From Kovacikia minuta CCNUW1 (GTDB taxonomy: Bacteria; Cyanobacteriota; Cyanobacteriia; Leptolyngbyales; Leptolyngbyaceae), in NCBI RefSeq assembly GCF_020091585.1, contig NZ_CP083582.1:806001-870000 (forward strand): a stretch of DNA of 64,000 nucleotides, read 5' to 3'. The notes under the pieces were generated by a model. The model did not search any database and had not been told where the DNA came from. It saw only the letters and a list, made by a program, of their open reading frames with translations. Positions 1-8,306 of this stretch are shown here, piece after piece (the first letter of the stretch is position 1; every line of letters begins with the position of its first letter). The position numbers and the translations under genes are program-made.

Positions 1-581
1 AGTTTGTAGATGCCGCCCCATTGAGCAGTTCCAGACTTGACCGCCGAGGTGTACCAGGGACGGGTGCGGGGATCATAGTTGGCTTTTGATCTGAGAAGTT
101 TTGTCCGATGACCGGGGCGATCGGCGGCATAAATTCGAACCTCATGATTGGTTGATTCCCCCGACTCTTTGACGCGGAAACTGCCATCCTCTCCCCGTTC
201 TACGGCAACATGTTCTCGATTCTCTGAACCAATGTAGACAGCGGTGACGGTATCAAAAGTCTCCAGTTGATACCAGAGATGCCGTTCTAACCCCAACACA
301 TTCTGCGTATTCACTTCACTCAACCGAACCGCATTGGCATTCAGTTGATTGATTTTGTGGGGAACCGAGACATAGGTTTGCAGATATTGGTTGATGCGGG
401 CAGTCACTTCATTCCGAAGTTGAGTTGCAACATCATTAACTGCCTGCTGCCCATTACGGATGGACAGCCACCCGGTTAGACCTACAGCAATAGAAATTTG
501 TAGGATAAACGGCACAACAAGAATGCCAGGCAGTGGCACACTTTTGGCAAGGGCAGAAAATCGATGGGCAATAGGGCGCAT
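1..581 (-). CDS. Cache-domain membrane sensor, N-terminal part (runs off window)
   Basis: The reverse strand is open from an ATG at 581 to the window edge, giving about 193 residues. A hydrophobic segment at about residues 17-40 (with the run VPFILQISIAVGLTGWL) is followed by an extracytoplasmic region. That region contains the pattern ANYDPRTRPWY, typical of dCache domains in cyanobacterial sensor kinases, adenylate cyclases and GGDEF proteins. It probably senses a small ligand outside the membrane and signals through a C-terminal output domain that lies beyond the window. The output domain, and so the exact class, cannot be told. It is divergent from the kinase gene starting at 1195. Confidence 0.75.
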   Translation of the reverse strand, partial: MRPIAHRFSALAKSVPLPGILVVPFILQISIAVGLTGWLSIRNGQQAVNDVATQLRNEVTARINQYLQTYVSVPHKINQLNANAVRLSEVNTQNVLGLERHLWYQLETFDTVTAVYIGSENREHVAVERGEDGSFRVKESGESTNHEVRIYAADRPGHRTKLLRSKANYDPRTRPWYTSAVKSGTAQWGGIYK

Positions 582-1194
582 GTTTTGGTGCCTCAAATGC
601 AACAGCGCAGTAAGGTGCAAATGCATCGAAATAGATCTCTAACTTAGATCCTTCTCCAGCAAAAGATCTCTACAGTCCAGCAAACTCCCGTTATGCATTA
701 TATGCTGTCGCGAAAAGGTGCTAGAGAAAATCACCTGAGCGGGTGATAAGGGGGTGTAAGTCAGGCAGTGTAGGAATCCTGACTTTTGTAGCTAAACCGA
801 GATTCAGTGTTTTGAGCGATCACAAAGAGTAATTTTTCTTTACTTTGATTGCATAATTGTCTTCACTCAGGTTTTTTTTAAGAAAACCGTCCCTAAAATT
901 AGGGTAAAGCATTCAATAAATTTGATTGGACTGACGTATTTTGACCAAAACCTCCCAAGTTTAAAGCGGTAGGGTTGGTCACAATACTTAATTTTTGGTT
1001 AAAACTTCTGAGGGTTACATCAGTTTGATCGAATTAATTTATGGTTTAGTGACTCAATGCTTTGCCCTTGCAGCAGTAATTCCTTGACCAGAAATCTCCT
1101 AAGATTGATGCGGGAACGACATGCGTTCCTGACAGCAGCTATGGATGTTACCAAACGTTACGCGATCGCCCACTCCTTTAGTCCTCACCCCCCT
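582..1194. other. Intergenic region between divergent signalling genes
   Basis: About 610 bases hold the 5' regions of two divergent genes. The stretch 820-1050 is AT-rich and plausibly carries the promoter of the downstream kinase. The plus frame of the kinase is open back to 1057, but that extension looks unlike protein, so it is treated as noncoding. No RNA gene or clear operator was recognised. Confidence 0.4.
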
Positions 1195-2301
1195 ATGGAA
1201 CACGCGCAGGCAAGTAAGGGAGATATTCTCCTCGTTGACGACACCCTGGACAACCTCCGCCTCTTGTCAGCAATGTTAAGTGAGCGTGGCTATGACGTTC
1301 GCTGTGTTACCAATGGTGCAACGGCATTAATGGGAATGCAAGCCCAACCTCCCAATTTGATTCTGTTGGATATCAATATGCCTGGGATGGATGGTTACGA
1401 GGTATGTCGGCGGTTAAAGTCCAACCCTGTGACCCAGGAAATTCCGGTTATTTTTATCAGTGCCCTGGATGAAGCGATCGATAAAATTACCGCTTTCTCC
1501 GTGGGCGGTGTCGATTTTATTACCAAACCGTTTCAAGTCGAAGAGGTGTTTACCCGGGTTGAGCATCAACTCAGCCTGTGTCGCCTGCAACAGCAACTGC
1601 AACAGCAAAATCAACGCTTGCAACAGGCAGAGGTAGAACTGCGGCGAGCACTCGAACATGAACGGGCGCTGAATCGGCGGATTGAGCAAATGGCAATGCT
1701 GGAAGAACGAAACCGGATTGCTCAAGATATCCACGACTCCTTGGGGCACTCTCTGGTGGCACTCAATATTCAGATGGAAACCGCCCTCGCCCTCTGGCAA
1801 TCCGCTCCTGATCGCGCCTACACCCTGTTAGGGGAAGCGAAACAATTAGGGTCAGAAGCCCTCCAATCTGTGCGGGAATCCGTTTCCCTGATTCGCTCCG
1901 ACCCCCTCCAGGGACGCCTCCTGGAAGATGCGATCGCCAAATTGGCACAGGAATTTCAGCGGACAACGGGAGTTTTACCAGAATGCCAGATTGACCTGTC
2001 CCACCCCCTGCCTAACCCCGTTAACCACGTGGTCTATCGCCTTGTCCAGGAAGGATTAACGAATATTTGTAAACATGCAGCAGCCACGATCGTTCAAATC
2101 ACTATCCAAACTACAGAAGCAGGACTGTCGCTACTCCTCAAAGATAACGGTAAAGGATTTCAATCCGACCAACCCTTTGCTGGTTTTGGCTTGCAAGGCA
2201 TGCGAGAACGAACCACAAGAATGGGTGCACAATTAGAAATTGTCAGCGCACCTGGCTCAGGTTGCCAGATTTCTGCTTTTTTTCCAAGGGAGAGCGAGTA
2301 A
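1195..2301 (+). CDS. Receiver-histidine kinase fusion (NarX/DegS-type HisKA_3)
   Basis: A soluble hybrid of about 368 residues. An N-terminal receiver domain (residues 8-125) has phospho-acceptor D59 in LLDINMPG and the conserved lysine K111 in ITKPF. A glutamine-rich coiled coil (about 125-170) follows. A HisKA_3 dimerisation domain carries H180 in IAQDIHDSLGHSL, and a C-terminal HATPase has DNGKGF and GFGLQGMRER boxes. HisKA_3 kinases typically phosphorylate NarL/FixJ regulators, and two such regulators follow directly downstream. I chose the ATG at 1195 because residues encoded upstream (from 1057) have no homology-like pattern and the receiver starts right after this codon. The input signal presumably arrives as phosphate from another kinase. 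Confidence 0.85.
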   Translation: MEHAQASKGDILLVDDTLDNLRLLSAMLSERGYDVRCVTNGATALMGMQAQPPNLILLDINMPGMDGYEVCRRLKSNPVTQEIPVIFISALDEAIDKITAFSVGGVDFITKPFQVEEVFTRVEHQLSLCRLQQQLQQQNQRLQQAEVELRRALEHERALNRRIEQMAMLEERNRIAQDIHDSLGHSLVALNIQMETALALWQSAPDRAYTLLGEAKQLGSEALQSVRESVSLIRSDPLQGRLLEDAIAKLAQEFQRTTGVLPECQIDLSHPLPNPVNHVVYRLVQEGLTNICKHAAATIVQITIQTTEAGLSLLLKDNGKGFQSDQPFAGFGLQGMRERTTRMGAQLEIVSAPGSGCQISAFFPRESE

Positions 2302-2477
2302 GGCAGAAGAGGGTAGGTGACAAGTGACAGGTGGAAGGTGTAAAGGAAAGGATAAAGGCTGAAGGATAAAGGATAAAAACAATCTCATTATCATCACCCC
2401 ATCACCCCATCACCTCTTCATCCCACACTGCGCACCCCATTCCCCAATTCATCATTCATAACTCTTAATTCCCTCCT

Positions 2478-3161
2478 ATGATTTATATTCTGCTTGTAGA
2501 AGACCAGGAAATTGTCCGGCGTGGGCTAAAAACACTACTGGAAACGAAGCCCGACCTTCAAATTGTGGGGGAGGCGGAGAATGGTCAGCAGGGACTTGAC
2601 CAACTTGAGAAATTAAATGAAACCGAGCAATTTCCCGATGTTGTCTTGATGGATATCCGGATGCCTGTGATGAATGGAGTAGAAGCGACTAATTTGATTT
2701 GTCAGCAATATCCAGGAATCAAGATTCTCATGTTAACAACATTTAATGACACGCATTATGTCTCTGAAGCCCTGCGGTTGGGCGCAAAGGGCTATTTGCT
2801 GAAAGACACCCCTGCCGACGAATTGGCAAAAGCCATTCGCTCCATTCACCAGGGTTATACCCAATTTGGTCCCGGAATTGTGGAAAAAATTATTGCTGAG
2901 GCACCATCAGTAAAGTCAACATCAGAGGCACCCGTCACAGAACTACCACCTGGATTTGCTGAATTGACTGAGCGCGAGTGCGACGTTTTACGATTGATTG
3001 CGAAGGGGGCAAGTAATCGGGAAATTGCCCAGAACCTTCATCTATCTGAAGGAACGGTCAGAAATCACATTTCCCATATCTTGACTCGGTTGAACCTGCG
3101 CGATCGCACCCAGGCAGCCATTCTGGCAAACTCCTGCCTTTCCTGGCTCGACAACACTTGA
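2478..3161 (+). CDS. NarL/FixJ family response regulator
   Basis: A 227-residue two-domain regulator. The receiver (residues 1-120) has D59 in VLMDIRMP and K104-type LLKDTP. The LuxR-type helix-turn-helix near the C terminus (about 160-220) contains LTERECDVLRLIAKGASNRE and the recognition-helix pattern SEGTVRNHISHIL. It is probably the phosphorylation target of the HisKA_3 kinase ending 176 bases upstream. The short gap between them contains low-complexity AGGATAAAGG-type repeats. It resembles the regulator at 3817-4518 closely enough to suggest paralogues. Confidence 0.88.
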   Translation: MIYILLVEDQEIVRRGLKTLLETKPDLQIVGEAENGQQGLDQLEKLNETEQFPDVVLMDIRMPVMNGVEATNLICQQYPGIKILMLTTFNDTHYVSEALRLGAKGYLLKDTPADELAKAIRSIHQGYTQFGPGIVEKIIAEAPSVKSTSEAPVTELPPGFAELTERECDVLRLIAKGASNREIAQNLHLSEGTVRNHISHILTRLNLRDRTQAAILANSCLSWLDNT

Positions 3162-3816
3162 AAACCCATCAATCGTAATCTATCGCAGATCCGTGTAGAT
3201 TGGGTTGCGTACCTCAACCCAACGCGTAGCAGATGTCAGGTGTCGGTGTCAGGTGTTGGGGAACCAGTCGCTCACACCGAAGTCTGCCCTCTACCTTTTT
3301 TTATCCTTTATCCTTCATCCTCTATCCTTTCCTTCCCTTCTCCCCTCATCTTCCCTAGTTCTTCCCGATCGCTCCCTATTCTAAAACTCCTAAGCGCAGG
3401 AAAATGCAACTGAATAGAATAACCAGGTTAATCAATTCAAAATCTAACTCAGCTCTCGAACTCACACCTGAACTTGAACATGAATGATTAAGTATTGTTT
3501 CGTGAGAATCCAGGTTGCAATCTCGCCCGTACTCCCTTGCAAAGATACAGCACGACCGACAAAGATTAGGACAAATTGAACGGTTAAACGGCTTTATATC
3601 GGTTCTTCGCCGCCTGCCGTCTGCCTTTTACTATAGCAATCCTAAACAGTTTGTGATTACGACAAATCACACACAACAAATCACACACAACAAATGACAA
3701 ATATTAGATGGCAGTTCAGTTAAAACATTCGTATCTTGTTTATCGTCACACCACTGAAAACAATCGCGTTAACCACTCGTTGATGATGTAACTCAACTAC
3801 AAAGGGTGTAGAAATA
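3162..3816. other. Intergenic region with palindromic and low-complexity repeats
   Basis: About 655 bases without a credible gene. An inverted repeat, TTGGGTTG at 3200-3207 and CAACCCAA at 3215-3222, matches the palindrome family also seen at 18814, 52997 and 53110. ATCCTTTATCC-type short repeats occupy 3298-3345, and an ACAAATCACACACA-type triple repeat lies at 3660-3700. A 60-codon open frame at 3515-3697 overlaps these repeats and is not believed. Confidence 0.5.
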
Positions 3817-4518
3817 ATGGAAAGTACAGAAGCCCCCATCCGTCTATTAATCGTTGATGATCAGCACTTAATTCGTCAGGGACTCAAGGCAATGTTAGAG
3901 CTAGAGCCTGATTTGCAAATTATCGGAGATGCAGAAAACGGCAAAGTTGCTCTGGAACTGATTGCAACCCTGCAACCAGATGTCGTGTTGATGGATATTC
4001 AGATGCCCGAAATGGACGGATTGACTGCCACCAAATTAATTACTCAAAATTTTCCTGATATTCGAGTTTTAATTTTAAGTACATTTGATGACTATAGTTA
4101 TGTCTCTGGAGCGGTCCAATCGGGAGCAAAGGGCTATTTACTTAAGGATGTGCCTTCCCGGCAGTTAATCAGTGCAATTCGGTTTGTTTATCATGGCTAT
4201 ACCCAGTTTGGACCAGGGTTATTCGATAAACTGCTGGTAACCGCTGCTCCCGTATCCCCAACCAATCAAGCCACTGCTTTTCCCAAATTATCCGAACTCA
4301 CCTCGCGGGAACAGGAGGTTCTGCAACTGGTTGGAATTGGTTGCACCAATCGGGAAATTGCCGAACGTCTCTTCATCACTGAAGGCACCGTCAAGACCTA
4401 TGTCACAAGTATTCTGAGTCGCTTGAATTTGCGTAATCGATCGCAACTTGCTATCTATGCCAACTCTGCGACAACTCCCGGAAATGAACTGGCAGGAGTT
4501 GTCAGGAGGAAAAATTAA
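3817..4518 (+). CDS. NarL/FixJ family response regulator, second copy
   Basis: A 233-residue regulator. The receiver has D60 in VVLMDIQMPEMDG and a YLLKDVP lysine box. The C-terminal LuxR helix-turn-helix contains LTSREQEVLQLVGIGCTNRE and TEGTVKTYVTSILSRLNL. The domain plan and the conserved YTQFGPG linker segment match the regulator at 2478-3161, so the two probably arose by duplication. The 655-base repeat-rich gap suggests its own promoter rather than co-transcription. It could share the upstream HisKA_3 kinase, or be fed by the Cache sensor at the window start. Confidence 0.87.
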   Translation: MESTEAPIRLLIVDDQHLIRQGLKAMLELEPDLQIIGDAENGKVALELIATLQPDVVLMDIQMPEMDGLTATKLITQNFPDIRVLILSTFDDYSYVSGAVQSGAKGYLLKDVPSRQLISAIRFVYHGYTQFGPGLFDKLLVTAAPVSPTNQATAFPKLSELTSREQEVLQLVGIGCTNREIAERLFITEGTVKTYVTSILSRLNLRNRSQLAIYANSATTPGNELAGVVRRKN

Positions 4519-4643
4519 ACATTAGAGCGACCGAGAACTATGAGCCAGAGAATAACCCCCAATCCGTGATAGTCAGATTACCCACGCTGTGAGAAGTTTG
4601 CCAATCTGAGTGAGCAGGAGGCAATAATCCCAGCTTTCATTAA

Positions 4644-4890
4644 CTAACGCAGTGACTTGAATGCCGCCCGAATCTCCTCCGAGAAAATCTGCGGCTGTTC
4701 CCATGCGGCGAAGTGTCCGCCTTGTCCGTAACCTGATGGGCACTGTTCTGAGTAGCTTGCTGTGCCAGGATGCGGGTGGGTAGTGCCAAAAACACCATCG
4801 CCACCAGGAGCGCGACGAGGAGGCGCGACAGGACGAAGGCACTTGCGATGCGAACTTTGGGTTTGTAATGTCTTTTTTTCGTTTGATCAT
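4644..4890 (-). pseudogene. Remnant of an exported alpha/beta hydrolase (both ends, middle missing)
   Basis: The minus strand from the ATG at 4890 begins MIKRKK. After a one-base shift in a seven-A run it reads a convincing signal peptide (VRIASAFVLSRLLVALLVAM... ending ILAQQ). About 40 codons later the frame changes again and reads GQGGHFAAWEQPQIF...RAAFKSLR-stop. That is the characteristic C terminus of epoxide-hydrolase-type alpha/beta hydrolases. The whole catalytic middle (about 300 residues) is absent. The first and last codons are therefore preserved around a large internal deletion, with frameshifts. It lies downstream of an intact relative on the same strand. Confidence 0.6.
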
Positions 4891-5090
4891 GATAGTTTTT
4901 CCCTGCTGGAAATTCTCCCTTTCACGACTCAGGCTCAGCACACAATACTTTTCGTTAAAAGGGCAAAGGGCAAGGGCGAAAGAAGAAGACCTCTGGCTTT
5001 CATCCCTTTCCCCCTTCGCCTTCCCCCTTTCGCCTTTCGCCTTCCCCCTTCCCCTCCCCCTTCCTAAGCCATCCTGAGCGAAACCCACCA

Positions 5091-6140
5091 TTACCCATCC
5101 ACATCAAAGATCGCTTTGGCAAACTCCTGTGGTGCTTCCTGCGGCAGGTTATGCCCAATGCCGCCTTTGATCGTGCGGTGCGAATATTTGCCTGAAAATT
5201 TTTGGGCGTAGGAGCTGGGCTTTGGATGCGGTGCGCCATTGGCATCCCCCTCTAATGTGATGGTGGGTACGGCGATCTCAGGGGCAGCGGCGAGTCGCTT
5301 CTCGTACTCGTCATACTTCGATTCACCTTCGACCAAACCGAGCCGCCAGCGGTAGTTATGGATGACAATCGCGACATGATCCGGGTTGTTGAAGGACGCT
5401 GCACTGCGATCGAACGTCGCGTCATCAAAGTGCCATTTTGGCGAGGCAAGTTGCCAGATCAGCTTGTTGAAATCGTGCCGATTTTTTTCGTAGCCGAGCT
5501 GGCCGCGTTCCGTCGCGAAGTAAAACTGGTACCACCATTGAAGTTCGGACTGCGGCGGTAGCGGCATTTTGTTGGCTTCAGGGCTGCCGATCAGATAGCC
5601 ACTGACGGAAACGAGCGCTTTGCAACGCTCCGGCCAGAGTGCCGCGATGATGTTAGCGGTACGTGCGCCCCAATCATACCCAGCGAGAATGGCTCGCTCG
5701 ATCTTAAGCGCATCCATCAGTGCGATAATATCGACTGCAAGTGCCGACTGCTGACCATTTCGGGGTGTCTCACTGGCAAGAAAGCGCGTCGTACCATAGC
5801 CCCGCAAATAGGGGATGATGACCCGATAGCCCGCCGATGCCAACAACGGAGCGACATCGACATAGCTGTGAATATCGTAGGGCCATCCGTGCAGGAGGAT
5901 GACAGGACGACCATTCGCAGGACCGGCTTCGGCGTACCCGACACTCAAGACACCGGCATCAACCTGCTTCAGGGAGCCGAACGACGGGTTTGTCCCCGTC
6001 TTCGTCCTATCCCAAACGGCTGGTTTTATTTGGCTCGATTGGGCGTTGGCAGAACCGAATCGGTTGAGCTGTGTCATCGCAATGGCGATCGCCGCAGTGC
6101 CCAAAAAGCGGCGACGTTGATGGTTGAGTTTTTCAAACAT
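5091..6140 (-). CDS. Exported alpha/beta hydrolase, epoxide hydrolase / haloalkane dehalogenase type
   Basis: 349 residues. The N terminus has a Tat-like signal (twin-arginine RRRFLG at 9-14, hydrophobic run, ANAQ cleavage area at about 31-34). The hydrolase core has the oxyanion box LLHGWP (82-87) and the nucleophile elbow AGYDWGAR, so the nucleophile is Asp156 rather than Ser, as in epoxide hydrolases and dehalogenases. The catalytic His is about 330 in GGIGHNLP. It probably hydrolyses epoxides or similar small electrophiles outside the cytoplasmic membrane; the substrate is unknown. It belongs to the same-strand stress/detoxification array that runs down from 10861. Confidence 0.82.
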   Translation of the reverse strand: MFEKLNHQRRRFLGTAAIAIAMTQLNRFGSANAQSSQIKPAVWDRTKTGTNPSFGSLKQVDAGVLSVGYAEAGPANGRPVILLHGWPYDIHSYVDVAPLLASAGYRVIIPYLRGYGTTRFLASETPRNGQQSALAVDIIALMDALKIERAILAGYDWGARTANIIAALWPERCKALVSVSGYLIGSPEANKMPLPPQSELQWWYQFYFATERGQLGYEKNRHDFNKLIWQLASPKWHFDDATFDRSAASFNNPDHVAIVIHNYRWRLGLVEGESKYDEYEKRLAAAPEIAVPTITLEGDANGAPHPKPSSYAQKFSGKYSHRTIKGGIGHNLPQEAPQEFAKAIFDVDG

Positions 6141-6143
6141 TTT

Positions 6144-6233
6144 CTAATCCTGTTCACTGATCGTTTGCGCGTAGGTTTTGCCGTAGGGGTAGAAGCGTTC
6201 TTTGCGTCCTTTAGGAATGGGGATTAAGTAATT
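6144..6233 (-). pseudogene. Possible 3'-end fragment of an unidentified gene
   Basis: Just upstream of the hydrolase, the minus strand encodes about 29 residues (NYLIPIPKGRKERFYPYGKT... then a stop) with a protein-like composition. The upstream continuation passes into a repeat-like sequence at 6235-6300 and has no start. I do not recognise the family. It fits the local pattern of gene ends left after deletions, but may be chance. Confidence 0.25.
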
Positions 6234-6332
6234 TGCAATTCTCGTGGGATAGGCATCTTGCCCGTCCGAGCGGGTGACACACCCACCCCACAGGTTATTT
6301 AATTCATGATCCTTAGTGGAGCGATCGAACTG

Positions 6333-6811
6333 TCAAGCCGGGACTGTCCTCCGCGTGAATTCAGCGGCGTGCAGTTTCACGAAGTCGTACACTTTTGTTG
6401 GCGTCTTGCCGGTGAGCTTGAATAGGTGATCTGTCATATCGAGTCCAAATCAGTCAGATCGCCCTGCACAACCTCGGCTCCAAGCTGCCGCAGTGCCTCA
6501 GCCCGTTCATCGTCTCGTCGAACTAAGGCACGCACTTTATTAACCTGGCAATATTTGATCTAGCATGAGCTGTAGGGTGCTGTTAGGCATCGCCGTAACG
6601 CACCGCTAACCCACGCCTCGGTGCGTTACGCTGTCGCTAACAGCACCCTACGCAATCATGGCGCAATTCCAAAATATGTAGGAACAAAAGCTGCCGGGTT
6701 AATATGTCCCTTGTCGAGCAGCAGTGCCGTGAGATTACGTCCGATCGCACCGAGATCGCCAGCGGCTCCAGTCACCAAAATCGGGCTGTCATAGGTGAAT
6801 TTCATCGTCAT
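6333..6811 (-). pseudogene. NmrA-like NAD(P)-binding protein, deleted and MITE-interrupted
   Basis: From the ATG at 6811 (AAGG-type ribosome site upstream) the minus strand reads MTMKFTYDSPILVTGAAGDL, a Rossmann dinucleotide motif. It continues to LLLDKGH, where the 163-bp element at 6540-6702 intervenes. Beyond it the frame resumes as KVRALVRRDDERAEALRQLG and GDLTDLDS. It then jumps directly to MTDHLFKLTGKTPTKVYDFV...HAAEFT and a stop, the usual NmrA/azoreductase-like C terminus. Roughly 180 residues are missing at that junction. Two independent lesions therefore hit this gene: an internal deletion and a transposon insertion. It is non-functional. Confidence 0.75.
6540..6702. mobile_element. 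163-bp MITE with TA target duplication
   Basis: The element starts TTAACCTGGCA and ends TGCCGGGTTAA, inverted ends of about 11 bases with one mismatch. It is flanked by TA at 6538-6539 and 6703-6704. Removing the element and one TA joins the NmrA reading frame exactly (GGA CAT AAA GTG CGT), which proves insertion. Inside is a nested hairpin: arms GTAGGGTGCTGTTAG / CTAACAGCACCCTAC and GTAACGCACCG / CGGTGCGTTAC. There is no coding capacity. TA duplication suggests mobilisation by an IS630/Tc1-mariner-type transposase (inference). Confidence 0.85.
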
Positions 6812-6927
6812 ATTGTTTACCTTTTGCAGCAGGTTTCATTTGCATCAACCACACCCCACACCCCACACCCCACACCCCAGTTCAAAGACTGTGGCTCACT
6901 CACTCGAAAATTGCTGCAATTGCGGGA

Positions 6928-7959
6928 TCAGCCGAACGTGAATGCAAATACCTCCACCCCAGCATCCAGAAACTCAATCTCGAACTGTCGATCGCCGATA
7001 GGCTGCGGCTGCCGCACCAGTTGGTACAACCGTTGTTCAGTAACCGCGCCTTCGCCTTGCTCATCAACGTCAAATCCGTGAGCGGCAACTGGTGGCTGTC
7101 CATCTACAAGCACGCGAAACTGTACAGACGTTCTTAGCCTGGCTGGACCCATGACAAGATGTAGATCACGGGCGTGGAAGCGATATGCAATCCGTCCCCC
7201 AGATTGATTCAGGGCAATGGCTTGTCTGCCGATCGTCCAATCGCCCGCAAGCGCCCACTGATTCCGTTGCAGTTGCGCCGGGATGGTATATGAACGAGGC
7301 GTGTTTATCACTGCGCCACCGGGAGATGCAAAATGCTCCGTTCTGTCGTAACCGAGGTAGTTTTCCGGCGATTTGAGGCTGTTCCAATCGGCGGCAACTT
7401 CAAAACCGCGAGCGTCGATTTCGACTATTTCCTGGCTGACACGACTCGTTCCAGACTCAGACAGGAGCTGTTGAATCACCCGTTCGGATTGCTCGTACTC
7501 GCCCTCACCGAAGTGGTGATGACGAATGCGTCCTTGCCTGTCGATGAAATAAAGGGCTGGCCAGTAATGGTTCTCGAAGGCACGCCACATGGCATAGTTA
7601 TTATCTACCGCGATCGGGTAGTTCATGTTCATATCCGTTAAGGCTCGACGGACATTCTCGATCGTGTGCTCAAACTCGAACTCAGGTGTGTGTACACCGA
7701 TCACCACTAAGCCCTGGTCTTTATACTTCTCAGCCCAGGCGCGAACATACGGGAGTTGGCGCAGCCAATTGATGCAAGTATACGTCCAGAAGTTGATCAG
7801 CACGACTTTGCCGCTTAGTTCGTCCACTGTCAATGGCTGGGAATTGAGCCACGGGGTCGCGCCGATAAGAGGGGGCAGTTCGCCTTCAATTGGTAATTCA
7901 ATCGGTTGAACCGTCGTTGTTGAGAACTCGCGACGCTTAGAATGAATTTCTTCGGACAT
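6928..7959 (-). CDS. Thioredoxin-like protein, DipZ/TlpA-like, with one active-site Cys missing
   Basis: 343 residues without a signal peptide. Residues about 25-180 form a redoxin domain (VVLINFWTYTC at 52-62, later LVVIGVHTPEFEFEHTIENV and WPALYFIDRQGRIRHHHFGE). Residues 190-343 resemble the C-terminal beta-sandwich found after redoxin in DipZ proteins. The active site reads TCINWLR (C62, W65), whereas relatives have CxxC. The resolving Cys is thus replaced by Trp, so normal disulfide exchange is doubtful; a mixed-disulfide or peroxidase-like role is possible. It is preceded on the same strand by the nitrilase remnant. Confidence 0.8.
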   Translation of the reverse strand: MSEEIHSKRREFSTTTVQPIELPIEGELPPLIGATPWLNSQPLTVDELSGKVVLINFWTYTCINWLRQLPYVRAWAEKYKDQGLVVIGVHTPEFEFEHTIENVRRALTDMNMNYPIAVDNNYAMWRAFENHYWPALYFIDRQGRIRHHHFGEGEYEQSERVIQQLLSESGTSRVSQEIVEIDARGFEVAADWNSLKSPENYLGYDRTEHFASPGGAVINTPRSYTIPAQLQRNQWALAGDWTIGRQAIALNQSGGRIAYRFHARDLHLVMGPARLRTSVQFRVLVDGQPPVAAHGFDVDEQGEGAVTEQRLYQLVRQPQPIGDRQFEIEFLDAGVEVFAFTFG

Positions 7960-8002
7960 GGGCTGACCTCCTTGTCGTTCCGTTCGGATGGATAGGGTGG
8001 GA

Positions 8003-8281
8003 TTAGACGACTTTGATAGTCCTCTCCTCGACGATCGCGTGCGAGCCAGTAACCGACTCTTCCATCAACCGGAGCTGCTCCTTTGCCAATCCAAATGGAG
8101 CTAGCACGCAGGAAAAGTAAGGGTAATAGGGAATGATGGTTTCTAGGAAAGTGGCGAACTGAACACCTGGTTTGCCCAGCTCACGAATCTTCTTCACAAT
8201 CTTCTCGTCGGTTCCTTGTCGGCTGTACAGCACCGGGCTGATCTGCACGGCGGCAGCTTTAATGATTGATTTTTTAAACAT
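8003..8281 (-). pseudogene. Aliphatic nitrilase, N-terminal fragment
   Basis: The 92-residue frame opens with KAAAVQISPVLYSRQGT...VQFATFLETIIPYYPYF...LRLMEESVT, the N-terminal quarter of the roughly 330-residue nitrilase family. It includes the catalytic Glu position (FATFxET). After SVT it ends within about 14 unrelated residues. The lysine and cysteine of the Glu-Lys-Cys triad and the rest of the enzyme are missing, so it cannot be active. The start codon and ribosome site are preserved. It is another member of the minus-strand array that has lost most of its body. Confidence 0.7.
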
Positions 8282-8306
8282 CCATCGTGCTCCAATTGAA
8301 TTTAAC

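Noticed and set aside
3515-3697. A 60-codon frame
   Set aside because: Its end lies within an ACAAATCACACACA repeat and nothing protein-like is seen.
4573-5091. A 172-codon minus-strand frame
   Set aside because: It runs through low-complexity CCTTCGCCTTTCGCC repeats. The recognisable protein pieces (signal peptide, hydrolase C terminus) lie in other frames of the same strand.
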